DNA from: an uncultured Cyclobacteriaceae bacterium
GTDB lineage: Bacteria; Bacteroidota; Bacteroidia; Cytophagales; Cyclobacteriaceae
Direction: 5' to 3'
Assembly: GCA_937958005.1 (NCBI GenBank)
Contig: CALGOB010000116.1
Location: forward strand, 1-53,394
Length of the DNA stretch: 53,394 nt
The notes below the pieces were generated by a model. It had not been told where the DNA came from, searched no databases, and saw only the letters and a program-made list of their open reading frames with translations. Positions 45,503 to 53,327 of the stretch are shown here, piece after piece (within the stretch, counting starts at the first letter, position 1; every line of letters starts with the position of its first letter). A program made the translations under genes and the position numbers.

Positions 45503-45580
45503 ATGAAACTTTTAAAAATCAAAGGAGCTCAAAAAATCAATAAAACACAACAAAAGTCAATTAATGGAGGTATTGGGTAA
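45503..45580 (+). CDS. Double-glycine leader peptide (RiPP/bacteriocin-type precursor), truncated by frameshift
   Basis: A 25-codon frame: MKLLKIKGAQ, then KINKTQQKSINGG, then IG and stop. The pattern K-L-x-G-x-x-x-L/I-x-K-x-x-Q-K-x-I-N-G-G is the leader of Bacteroidota natural-product precursors cut by C39 peptidases after GG. A promoter lies upstream. The frame stops two residues after GG, but a core-like frame continues one frame off (see next entry). No C39 transporter or modifying enzyme is nearby. It is too short for normal gene finding. Confidence 0.65.
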   Translation: MKLLKIKGAQKINKTQQKSINGGIG

Positions 45581-45702
45581 TAGACAATAATAATCCAAAC
45601 CCATGCAAAGCTAAGCTTGGAATTATATTATATATCCCACAACAAGCTTGTTTAAATAATAATGGTATTTGGTACCAAAACCGTTGCTATTTATGCTATT
45701 AA
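45571..45702 (+). other. Out-of-frame core-like segment following the GG leader
   Basis: In the frame one base back from the leader, 43 codons run from just after the GG to a TAA at 45700-45702: YWVIDNNNPNPC, then a middle ending PQQAC, then LNNNGIWYQNRCYLCY. It has four cysteines and two tryptophans, unlike the AT-rich noise around it. Restoring one base after GGT would fuse it to the leader, giving a 66-residue precursor. The break may be a real deletion, a sequencing error or a programmed slip; no classical slippery heptamer was seen. Confidence 0.5.
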
Positions 45703-45860
45703 GAATTTAATTAAAAGACCAATCAAAATTCTAATTTTTAAATACTAGCATCCAAGTAAAACTGAAATTGAAGAAAAACTGCTCTTGATATCGTTTAATC
45801 AAAGATTATTTCTGAAGTTCAAAACACCCCCTATAAATCAATCGAAGGGCTGACAACTCT
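45703..45860. other. AT-rich spacer after the peptide gene
   Basis: No gene or clear terminator. It completes the 948 bp gap between truA and gntP with the G+C-rich island that follows. Confidence 0.4.
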
Positions 45861-46050
45861 AGCTTTCGTCCGTTTTTTCCATGCCGCGGGGGCGGACCCC
45901 TGAAAAAAGGACCGGGCGGCCGCCAAAAAAATCAACAGGGTCGCCTGGCGAATAATTTAAAGCTCCCACCCTAAACCCGGCAGCGGCCGACACGTCTCGC
46001 ACACCCCGCTAAATTCTCACCGCGACGGCGTACCGTGCCAACCCTCCAAA
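45861..46050. repeat. G+C-rich structured island, possible diverged repeat
   Basis: About 59% G+C by hand count, against mid-thirties around it. Holds GTCCG...CGGAC (45868-45895 region), the palindrome GGCGGCCGCC (45925 region), and GCGAATAATTTAAAGC, which recalls the GGCAATAATTTAATG centre of the dispersed repeat. TTTTTTCCATG at 45873-45883 recurs at the very end of the window (53384-53394), following GCTTTC and TCCG in both places. No coding support; a 60-codon minus frame here is a G+C by-product. Confidence 0.5.
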
Positions 46051-46149
46051 ATGTATAAAAATGAAAACCTTTTTCTCGGATACCAGTAATTTTTAAATAA
46101 ATACTCTTTACAAACCACCTATTCAACAGCAAATTGATTTTATCTAAAA

Positions 46150-47529
46150 TCAATTAATAACACTCCCAAATAAAATACTTAATAAGTAGGCGGAACTAAA
46201 TCCAATCAAGGCCAGTAAGGTAGTCATCACGGTCCAAGATTTAGCTGTCTGTTTTTCTGTCATTCCAAGGTATTGCCCCACTAACCAGAAACCACTATCA
46301 TTGACATGAGAGAGGATAGATGCTCCTGAAGCAATAGCAATAACCATACAAGCTTTATTAAAATCCCCTATACTAGAAGAGAGTAATGGTGCAATAATAC
46401 TAGCCGCAGTTAACATAGCAACTGTAGCAGATCCTTGAATCATTCTAATAAGAGCTGCAGCAATAAAGGCAAAAACCATAATAGGAATACCTGATTCTAC
46501 TAGTGTGTTTGCCAGTAATTCTCCCGCTTTTGTGCTAATAAGCACTTCCTTAAAAACACCTCCAGCTCCTGTTAATAAAATAATAGTACCAGCTGGTGCC
46601 ATAGACTTTGTGGTGACATCAAAGAGTTTATCTTTTGTTAACCCTTGTCTATAACCTAACAGGTACCAGGCAAGCAAATTAGATATAATCAAAGCAGAAA
46701 AAGGATGTCCCAGTAGTTTAATAAAACTTTCTATTTGAGGATAATTTTTTAAATCAATCAAATGACTTTCTACTGTGGTATTCATTAGGATTAAAACAAT
46801 CGGAACTGCAATTATAAAAAATATCAACCCTACTCTTGGGAGTTGATCATTTCCTCCATCATCATTTTCCTCTGACACAATTTCAGGCGCCTTAATGTGT
46901 ATTTTCTTAGAGATAAATTTACCAAATAATAAACCACAAAATATTAAAGTTGGTATCCCTGCAATAGCACCTACTACAATTACCCAGCCTAAACTAGCTC
47001 CAATTGCCTCTGCTACAGCTACTGGCCCAGGTGTAGGAGGTATAAAAGTATGTGTAATTGCTAAGCCAGCAAGTAAGGGTATTGCATATAACAGTAATGA
47101 TTTTCCTGTATTGCGCTGCAATGCATATATAATAGGAGTCAAAATAATAAACGCTACATCAAAAAATACAGGAATGGCTATGACAAAGCCAGCAATGGCC
47201 ATGGCTAATGGTGCTTGTTTGATCCCCATGGTATTTAACAAGAACTTGGCAATTGCTTTTGCTCCTCCTGTATGCTCTAATATAGCTCCAAACATGGCGC
47301 CCAGCCCTACTACTACGGCTACAAAACCTAAGGTTCCGCCCATACCTTGTTTAATGGTTCCTATTATTTGATCCATTGGCATGCCAGCTACAGCGGCAAC
47401 TGTGATACTTGCTATCAGAAGAGAAATAAAAGCTTGAATCCTAAGGTAGAGAATCAGAAACAACAGGGTAGTAATCCCCAATACTACTGCTATAAAAAGC
47501 TGATTATCAGCAAAAATTTGATCAATCAT
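46150..47529 (-). CDS. gntP: Gluconate:H+ symporter family permease GntP
   Basis: 459 residues from ATG 47529 (MIDQIFADN); a TTG at 47559 is in frame but the ATG fits the family better. About twelve membrane segments. Family marks: GFVAVVVGLGAMFGAILEHTGGA (in part), IPVFFDVAFIILTPI, THTFIPPTPGPVAVAEAIGASLGW (in part) and the closing SHVNDSGFWLVGQYLGMTE. Gluconate or a related sugar acid. It follows gntK on the same strand. Confidence 0.93.
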   Translation of the reverse strand: MIDQIFADNQLFIAVVLGITTLLFLILYLRIQAFISLLIASITVAAVAGMPMDQIIGTIKQGMGGTLGFVAVVVGLGAMFGAILEHTGGAKAIAKFLLNTMGIKQAPLAMAIAGFVIAIPVFFDVAFIILTPIIYALQRNTGKSLLLYAIPLLAGLAITHTFIPPTPGPVAVAEAIGASLGWVIVVGAIAGIPTLIFCGLLFGKFISKKIHIKAPEIVSEENDDGGNDQLPRVGLIFFIIAVPIVLILMNTTVESHLIDLKNYPQIESFIKLLGHPFSALIISNLLAWYLLGYRQGLTKDKLFDVTTKSMAPAGTIILLTGAGGVFKEVLISTKAGELLANTLVESGIPIMVFAFIAAALIRMIQGSATVAMLTAASIIAPLLSSSIGDFNKACMVIAIASGASILSHVNDSGFWLVGQYLGMTEKQTAKSWTVMTTLLALIGFSSAYLLSILFGSVIN

Positions 47530-47719
47530 AAAGCAAATCCACTTAATGAGGTGCTCCAATTAGAGCTTATCTATAATATATCTTCCGCAAGTTTGTGTCT
47601 TAGTGAGTCCATCTCTACAAAACCTTTCTACATGATGAAAAATGATTGTGAGGGCAGGCCCATCAGGACACAATCATAGACTGATAACTGACTTTGTAGG
47701 TAAACTCTAATTAAAGAAC

Positions 47720-48214
47720 TTAAAGAGGTAATTTATTCCGTAATTCATACAAAATCAAATCAATAGGCTTTTCTATATCAATCACAATACAATTTTCTGG
47801 TATTTCCAATAGGTCAAACTGGCTCTTAAGTAGAGCAGCAGGCATAAAGTGATCGGATCTCTTTTTCATCCTATCATGAATTAGATCAAAACTACCTTTT
47901 AGAAATACCCAGCATACTTCTTTAATTCCTTTAGAAAGAATCTTTCTGTAATTCTCCTTCAATGCTGAACAAGCTATTACCACACCATTATCCATCAATT
48001 GATTAATAGCAAAAGAATTAATTTCATTTAACCATGGCACTCTATCATGGTCATCTAGAGGCACCCCTGAAGTCATTTTATCAATATTAGACTTAGGATG
48101 AAAATCGTCTCCATCAAAAAAAAGGAAATTAGTCTCCTTGGCTATTAAATTACCTATAGTAGTTTTTCCACTACCAGATACTCCCATTACATATATAAGC
48201 TTTTGTTTCATCAT
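47720..48214 (-). CDS. gntK: Gluconokinase
   Basis: Phosphorylates gluconate to 6-phosphogluconate, feeding the pentose phosphate or Entner-Doudoroff route. 164 residues: P-loop GVSGSGKTT (12-20), DGDDFHPKSNIDKM, GVPLDDHDRVPWL, ACSALKENYRKIL and HFMPAALLKSQFDLLE. Start ATG 48214 or 48211. Forms a gntK-gntP unit with a 190 base gap that holds nothing recognisable. Confidence 0.95.
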   Translation of the reverse strand: MMKQKLIYVMGVSGSGKTTIGNLIAKETNFLFFDGDDFHPKSNIDKMTSGVPLDDHDRVPWLNEINSFAINQLMDNGVVIACSALKENYRKILSKGIKEVCWVFLKGSFDLIHDRMKKRSDHFMPAALLKSQFDLLEIPENCIVIDIEKPIDLILYELRNKLPL

Positions 48215-48245
48215 ATAAAGTGCAAAATATAAAAAGGAGATAGGT

Positions 48246-48262
48246 TAAACATGATCGGTTTA
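48246..48262. promoter_or_regulatory. Possible operator upstream of gntK
   Basis: TAAAC-N7-GTTTA, a 17 bp symmetric site at 32-48 bases before the gntK ATG. LacI-type regulators of sugar acid genes use such sites, but no regulator gene is in the window. Confidence 0.25.
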
Positions 48263-48270
48263 TAATAGAA

Positions 48271-48380
48271 TGAACCAACCCCGACCCAAGGGCACGGGGT
48301 ATCTATGGGCAATAATTTAATGATCGACTCAAGAGTCGGGGTGCCCGACCAGGGGAATTAATATCCCTTAGGGATTAAAT
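48271..48380 (+). repeat. Dispersed intergenic repeat, copy 3 (short form, complete)
   Basis: About 110 bp. Hairpin 1 is CCCCG-a-CCC-AA-GGG-ca-CGGGG; the conserved centre ATCTATGGGCAATAATTTAA follows; hairpin 2 is CGACTC-AA-GAGTCG with a GGGGTGCCCGACCAGGGG side; the right end has ATATCCCTTAGGGATTAAAT. It is the best-preserved short form. It sits between gntK and the next lipoprotein gene. Confidence 0.92.
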
Positions 48381-48528
48381 TTCCTTCTTTAGTTACCTAG
48401 TCTTAGCTATTAAATGACTATTAATTAGCTAACTGCTAAATATGGGCTTAAATAATTACACAAAATATAAACTGGAAGGGAATACAATCGTTCCTTCTTG
48501 ACAACTTCTGTTTCAAAACAGAAAACAA
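48381..48528. other. Rest of the gntK-lipoprotein spacer
   Basis: AT-rich. Hairpin TTCTGTTT-CA-AAACAGAA at 48506-48523 just after the lipoprotein stop, and a weaker GAAGGGAA/TTCCTTC pair nearby; neither has a clear T-run, so termination is uncertain. Confidence 0.35.
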
Positions 48529-49446
48529 CTATTTATCTAAGCCTAATTCCTCTCTCAGATAACTATCAGCAACAGAATTCTTACTCCAATATGGTGACAG
48601 AATTGATTTCATTTTAGTCGCTTTAGTTTTCAAGATTTTAGCAGAAGCACCCCAACCACTCTTATAGCTGTCCTCCCACCCATTAATTTGATGTGGAAAT
48701 TCCGTTGTAAAAGTAATTCTCAATTCTCTGTTAATTGAAGGATAATTAAGTATGAAAACACTGTTACTTCCTTCCTTTATCGTTTTTGCAGTTGCCTTGA
48801 TAGCTTTGAGTTCTACATGCTTTAGTCGTTGAAAGATCAGACTTGGGAGAATAGTAATCTCTCCTTGGGGTAGTAACTCTGGGTTAATTCGAACCAAGTT
48901 CCATAATTCATTCTCCAACAAAACCGCAGGAATATTTTCTTCTTGATCTCCCTCAGATTCAAAGTAACTATTCAGCTGTGCTTTGTAACTATCCTTACTT
49001 AGATTCAATTGAGAAAAACTATGCCCACACCACTCTTGGCTAGATGCTGTGACTTTAATCGTTTTCGGCGATTTAGTTCTTTCAACTGGAGTAAATACAG
49101 ACTCCATAGTTGAGTACGGATAAATACCAGTATTAAATTTTCTTGTAGCATTCAGCTTGAGAACCTTCACTGCATCATCCCCTGCCCTACTTGGATAATC
49201 TAATTTAACTTGTTTCTTCTTTGAAAAATCTTCGGTGACAAACACCAAAACAGCAGTCCCATCATGGATCTCCCCATACCGTGCCTGTTCCAGTTTGTAA
49301 CTAGTCAATTCTGCTTTTCCTTGATACCAATAATCGTTAAATCCATCTGCTTTTGTGTCTTTACTATTTTCTATGCTTGATTTATTAGAAAAACCGCAAG
49401 CAATAAGTAATGAAAATGTGGTTATTATTATCAATAATTGTTTCAT
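48529..49446 (-). CDS. Conserved lipoprotein of unknown function
   Basis: 305 residues with lipobox LLIAC (Cys 17). The mature part begins with a Ser/Asn/Lys spacer, then DYWYQGKAELTSYKLEQARYGEIHDGTAVLVF, given here as two pieces: YWYQGKAELTSYKLEQARYG and IHDGTAVLVF. It contains SQEWCGHSFSQLNL in the middle. Similar Bacteroidota proteins are sometimes mislabelled as septum inhibitor Maf; I see no Maf motif. Anchored in the envelope; no enzyme motif recognised. Confidence 0.75.
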   Translation of the reverse strand: MKQLLIIITTFSLLIACGFSNKSSIENSKDTKADGFNDYWYQGKAELTSYKLEQARYGEIHDGTAVLVFVTEDFSKKKQVKLDYPSRAGDDAVKVLKLNATRKFNTGIYPYSTMESVFTPVERTKSPKTIKVTASSQEWCGHSFSQLNLSKDSYKAQLNSYFESEGDQEENIPAVLLENELWNLVRINPELLPQGEITILPSLIFQRLKHVELKAIKATAKTIKEGSNSVFILNYPSINRELRITFTTEFPHQINGWEDSYKSGWGASAKILKTKATKMKSILSPYWSKNSVADSYLREELGLDK

Positions 49447-49681
49447 AATTAAAAGGTTAACTATTATTGTTCTTTACCAGAACAGTCTGTAATTTGAGAA
49501 ATTAAAACAATTTAAAAAGTAACTCAGTTCAATGAATCATTAAAAAGTATAAATAACATAATACTAGTCAAAAACAGCACCATAGAGCCCGATTTAATAC
49601 CATTCATAATTTTAAACAACTTAATTGACAAACAGTTACATAATTTACACATTAATTTAACTTAACAAAAAATCCGTTTAA

Positions 49682-52531
49682 ATGCGAACTACTAAAAGTA
49701 TTTTCAAACTTATTTTCGTGATAGCCATCCTGCTTCAAGCATGCGGGCAGCCATCAGACGAAAGTCCTAAAAATGGAGACCTATCAATAACTTACGATAA
49801 GTTCACATTACCAAATGGCCTTGATGTAATTCTTCATGAGGATAAATCTGATCCTATAGTAGCTGTTGCCATCCAAATCCATGCTGGTTCCAATAGGGAA
49901 AAACCAGGACGCACAGGCTTTGCTCACTTTTTTGAACACATGCTTTTTCAAAAATCTGAAAATGTTGCTGAAGGTTCATTTTTTCAAAACATCACCAATT
50001 GGGGTGGTACTTTCAACGGGGGTACCAGTCAAGACGGTACGGTATATTTTGAAATAGTTCCTAATGATGCATTAGAAAAGGTGCTCTGGATGGAATCTGA
50101 TAGAATGGGGTATTTTATTAACTCTGTTACTTTGGCTAGCTTAGAAGGTGAAAAGCCCGTAGTGAAAAATGAAAAAAGACAACGTGTTGACAACCAACCT
50201 TACGGACATACCAATTATGTAGTTAACAAGGCACTTTACCCACCAAATCATCCGTACAACTGGGAAGTGATTGGAGAATTAGAAGACCTGACCAATGCTA
50301 CATTGGATGACGTAAAAGAATTCTATGAACAGTATTATGGCCCAAACAACGCAACTTTGGTGTTGGCTGGTGATTTTGATGTAAAACAAGCAAAAGAATG
50401 GATCACTAAATACTTTGGAGAAATTCCATCAAGGGGTGTAGATAAACCATTGGATCCGATGCCTGTAACATTAGCAGAAGACAAATCTTTTTATCATGAA
50501 GATGATTACGCAAATCTTCCACAAGTTAGAATGATTTGGCCTACGGTAGAACAATACCACCCAGATCAATGGGCATTAAATGCATTGGGACAATTATTGT
50601 TTGATGGTAAAAGAGCACCATTATACAAGGAAGTCATAGAAAACCAAAAGCTATCATCAAGGGTATTTGCTTTCAACAGGTCTAGTGAGTTGGCAGGTAC
50701 ATTTACATTATTTGCTACCGCTAACAATGGGGTAGATCTTGATACTATTCAAAGTGCTATTAATACTGCCTTTACTAATTTTGAGAATGATGGGGTAAAT
50801 CCAAAAGATTTAGATAGAATCAAAGCTGGTTTAGAAACTAACTTTTACAATGGAATATCTAGTGTATTAGGAAAAGCGTTTCAATTAGCAAACTACAATG
50901 AATATGCAGGCAGCCCTGATTTTGTAACAACTGATATCAATAATATCAAAAGTGTTACACCTGAAGATGTTATGAGAGTATTTAACAAATACATCAAAGG
51001 AAAAAATAAAATCACTACTAGTTTTGTGCCAAAAGGCCAATTACAGTTAGCAATAGAAGGTGGAGAAAAGGCTTTTGTAAAAGAAGAAGCAATCGTAGCA
51101 AACCAAGAAAGTCCAGTAGTAGATAAAGAAGGTGATGCTAACTACGAAAAAACACCTTCTAATTTTGATAGAAGTGTTGAACCTGCATTTGGTAGTGCCC
51201 CATTATTAAATCCTCCTACTATTTGGACTAATGAGTTAAGTAATGGAATGGGTGTTTATGGTATTGAAACTTCTGAATTACCATTAGTAAACTTTAGCTT
51301 CAGAATAAATGGTGGTCATTTATTGGATGATCCTGCTAAAGCAGGTGTGGCTAATTTAATTACTGACCTCATGATGGAAGGGACTAAAAACAAAACACCA
51401 GAAGAATTAGAAGATGCAATTGGCCAGTTAGGTGCTAATATCAGAATGTTTACTTCAAATGATGCAATCACAATTAGTGCTAATTGTTTAGAAAGAAATT
51501 ACGAGGCAACTATGAGTTTGATACAAGAAATTCTTTTAGAACCTAGATGGGACGAAAAGGAATTTGACAGACTTAAAACTTCTGCTTTAACAGGGATTCA
51601 AAGAAGCAGTGTGAATCCAAATGCAATTGCTAACAGAGTCATGAACAAGTATTTATATGGTGATGGTAACATTTTAAGTATTCCGACAAGCGGGACACTT
51701 GAAACTGTAGAATCTATTACAGTTGATGATTTAAAAGCCTATTATGAGAAAAGTTTCTCTCCATCGGTAGCTAATTTCCATATAGCAGGTAATGTTTCTA
51801 AAGAAAGTGCAAAAAAATCATTAGCTACTTTAGAAGCTAAATGGGCTAAGAAAAATGTTTCCATTCCTTCCTTGAAGTTCCCTGAAACACCAAAAGAACC
51901 CGTTGTGCTTTTTGTTGATGTTCCTAATGCGAAGCAATCAGTCATTATGATCAGTAGATTGACCGTACCAAGCAGTAGTGATACTTTTTACCCAATCAAC
52001 GTGGCAAACTACAGACTTGGATCAGGTACTGCTGGAAAATTATTTCAGGTTTTGCGTGAAGAAAAGGGATATACTTATGGCGCTAATTCTTTTGCTGCAA
52101 GAGGAACCCAAATGGGAAGATGGGTAGCAAGCTCTAGTGTAAGGTCTAATGTGACGAAAGAGTCACTTGATGTATTTAAGGAGGTAATCTCTGGCTATTC
52201 GCCTAATTATCAGGAAGAAGAGCTTGAATCTACCAAAACTGCACTGATCAAACAAAATACAAGAAGGTTTGAAACCTTAGGAGGGCTTTTAGGGCTATTA
52301 CAAAATATTAGCCAGAATAACCTACCACTTGATTTCATAGATCAGCAACAAGAGCAATTGACTAATATGACTGTAGAAGATGTTAAAGGATTAGTCACTG
52401 AATACATGGATTTAAATTCTATGTATTACGTAATCGTAGGTGATAAAGCAACACAATTAGAAAGACTAAAAGTGGATGGTCCAGGAAACCCTATCGAAGT
52501 AGATAGAAACGGAAACCCTATTGTCTTATAA
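49682..52531 (+). CDS. M16-family zinc peptidase, tandem two-half lipoprotein
   Basis: 949 residues. Lipobox LLQAC (Cys 21) places it in the envelope. The first M16 half has the inverted zinc motif HFFEH (H82, E85, H86) and E164 in KNEKRQR. The second half (about 510-900: GGHLLDDPAKAGVANLITDLMMEGT in part) lacks the motif, as in other fused M16 proteins where one half is inactive. Substrates are unknown peptides. Monocistronic, with its own terminator. Confidence 0.93.
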   Translation: MRTTKSIFKLIFVIAILLQACGQPSDESPKNGDLSITYDKFTLPNGLDVILHEDKSDPIVAVAIQIHAGSNREKPGRTGFAHFFEHMLFQKSENVAEGSFFQNITNWGGTFNGGTSQDGTVYFEIVPNDALEKVLWMESDRMGYFINSVTLASLEGEKPVVKNEKRQRVDNQPYGHTNYVVNKALYPPNHPYNWEVIGELEDLTNATLDDVKEFYEQYYGPNNATLVLAGDFDVKQAKEWITKYFGEIPSRGVDKPLDPMPVTLAEDKSFYHEDDYANLPQVRMIWPTVEQYHPDQWALNALGQLLFDGKRAPLYKEVIENQKLSSRVFAFNRSSELAGTFTLFATANNGVDLDTIQSAINTAFTNFENDGVNPKDLDRIKAGLETNFYNGISSVLGKAFQLANYNEYAGSPDFVTTDINNIKSVTPEDVMRVFNKYIKGKNKITTSFVPKGQLQLAIEGGEKAFVKEEAIVANQESPVVDKEGDANYEKTPSNFDRSVEPAFGSAPLLNPPTIWTNELSNGMGVYGIETSELPLVNFSFRINGGHLLDDPAKAGVANLITDLMMEGTKNKTPEELEDAIGQLGANIRMFTSNDAITISANCLERNYEATMSLIQEILLEPRWDEKEFDRLKTSALTGIQRSSVNPNAIANRVMNKYLYGDGNILSIPTSGTLETVESITVDDLKAYYEKSFSPSVANFHIAGNVSKESAKKSLATLEAKWAKKNVSIPSLKFPETPKEPVVLFVDVPNAKQSVIMISRLTVPSSSDTFYPINVANYRLGSGTAGKLFQVLREEKGYTYGANSFAARGTQMGRWVASSSVRSNVTKESLDVFKEVISGYSPNYQEEELESTKTALIKQNTRRFETLGGLLGLLQNISQNNLPLDFIDQQQEQLTNMTVEDVKGLVTEYMDLNSMYYVIVGDKATQLERLKVDGPGNPIEVDRNGNPIVL

Positions 52532-52584
52532 TAGAGTTTAATCACATTTTGTGTAACGCTATTTTAAGACGTGACAACATAGAT

Positions 52585-52622
52585 AAAAAAATCCTTTCAA
52601 TAAATTGGGAGGATTTTTTTAT
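52585..52622 (+). terminator. Terminator of the M16 peptidase gene
   Basis: An 11 bp perfect stem (AAAAAAATCCT, AGGATTTTTTT) with further wobble pairs towards an AATAAATT loop, ending in T7, 54 bases after the stop. Confidence 0.85.
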
Positions 52623-52852
52623 TCTCCCTGAAAGAAGAAAAAAACTATATTTCTATAGTCTCAAAATGGAAGAGTTGTATATCAAAACCTATTGATAACG
52701 TCTAGACTATGGTTAATACGAGAATTAAAATCACTGAATTTCCGATGAAGCACTTAACCATTTTTTTTATTTTTTTGTTATAAAGCCAAATCAAAAGATT
52801 TGGCGGGCTTGGTTAAAAGCGCTAAACTTTGAGTCAAGTACCAAATCCCATA
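52623..52852. other. Spacer after the M16 terminator
   Basis: No gene. Contains an 8 bp hairpin GCCAAATC-AAAA-GATTTGGC at 52785-52804 nested within TTAACCA (52753-52759) and TGGTTAA (52811-52817). No T-run in the correct place for either strand. Confidence 0.4.
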
Positions 52853-53134
52853 TTAATTATAGCCATTGTTGGGTGTTCGTTTTTTTATTAATCCCATTAT
52901 TTCAGTATGCACTATAAATGTCTTTTTGAAATCGTTTAAATTATTTGCGGTGTTTTCTAATATAACAAGATTTAGTTTTGTCTGAGGATAATAATAGCAA
53001 GCTGAAACAAATCCAAGAGCATAGCCTAAAGCACCAATCTGAATATTTTGTTCGCCATCTTTAAATAACAATCCATATCCATATTCAACTGTTTCAAAAA
53101 TTGGGTGAACCCTGGTAGAATATTTAGTTTTCAT
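52853..53134 (-). pseudogene. C-terminal fragment of a beta-lactamase-family serine hydrolase
   Basis: 93 residues with EYGYGLLFKDGEQNIQIGALG and FVSACYYYPQTKLNLVILEN, the ending of PF00144 proteins (normally YGYG..., IGHSGG..PGF, YPE..L.VVVLSN). The catalytic N-terminal two thirds (SxxK, YxN) are absent, and the HSGG-like segment is changed to GALGYALGF. A copy of the dispersed repeat begins 16 bases upstream of its first ATG. Most likely a decayed gene remnant; translation of the fragment is doubtful. Confidence 0.65.
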
Positions 53135-53149
53135 CTACTGGTATCCAAA

Positions 53150-53245
53150 TGAACCAACCCCGACCCAAGGGTACGGGGTATCTATGGGCAATAATTTAAT
53201 GATCGACTCAAGAGTCGGGGAATTAATATCCCTTAGGGATTAAAT
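53150..53245 (+). repeat. Dispersed intergenic repeat, copy 4 (shortened)
   Basis: About 96 bp, nearly identical to copy 3 but missing about 14 bases (the GCCCGACC-type segment) between AGAGTCGGGG and AATTAATATCCC. Both hairpins remain. It borders the beta-lactamase remnant on the left and a broken reading frame on the right. Confidence 0.9.
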
Positions 53246-53251
53246 CTGAAA

Positions 53252-53327
53252 ATGAACAAAAAGACACTTATAGATCAAATAAAGAAGATTTTTTTCTGAT
53301 CCTGAAAAACACCGTTCCACGGCGGCC
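53252..53327 (+). pseudogene. Possible broken gene start next to repeat copy 4
   Basis: ATG 53252 gives MNKKTLIDQIKKIFF and stop. Removing one T of a T7 run would extend it to ...KIFSDPEKHRSTAAL and stop, a natural-looking N-terminus with no family match. G+C-rich sequence follows. Weak evidence. Confidence 0.25.

Noticed and set aside
45971-46153. A 60-codon minus-strand open frame in the G+C-rich island
   Set aside because: Arg/Gly-rich product that follows from G+C content, no family resemblance, and it overlaps structured repeat-like DNA.
46895-47371. A 158-codon plus-strand frame opposite gntP
   Set aside because: Antisense of membrane-segment codons giving Ala/Pro/Thr repeats; no start or family support.
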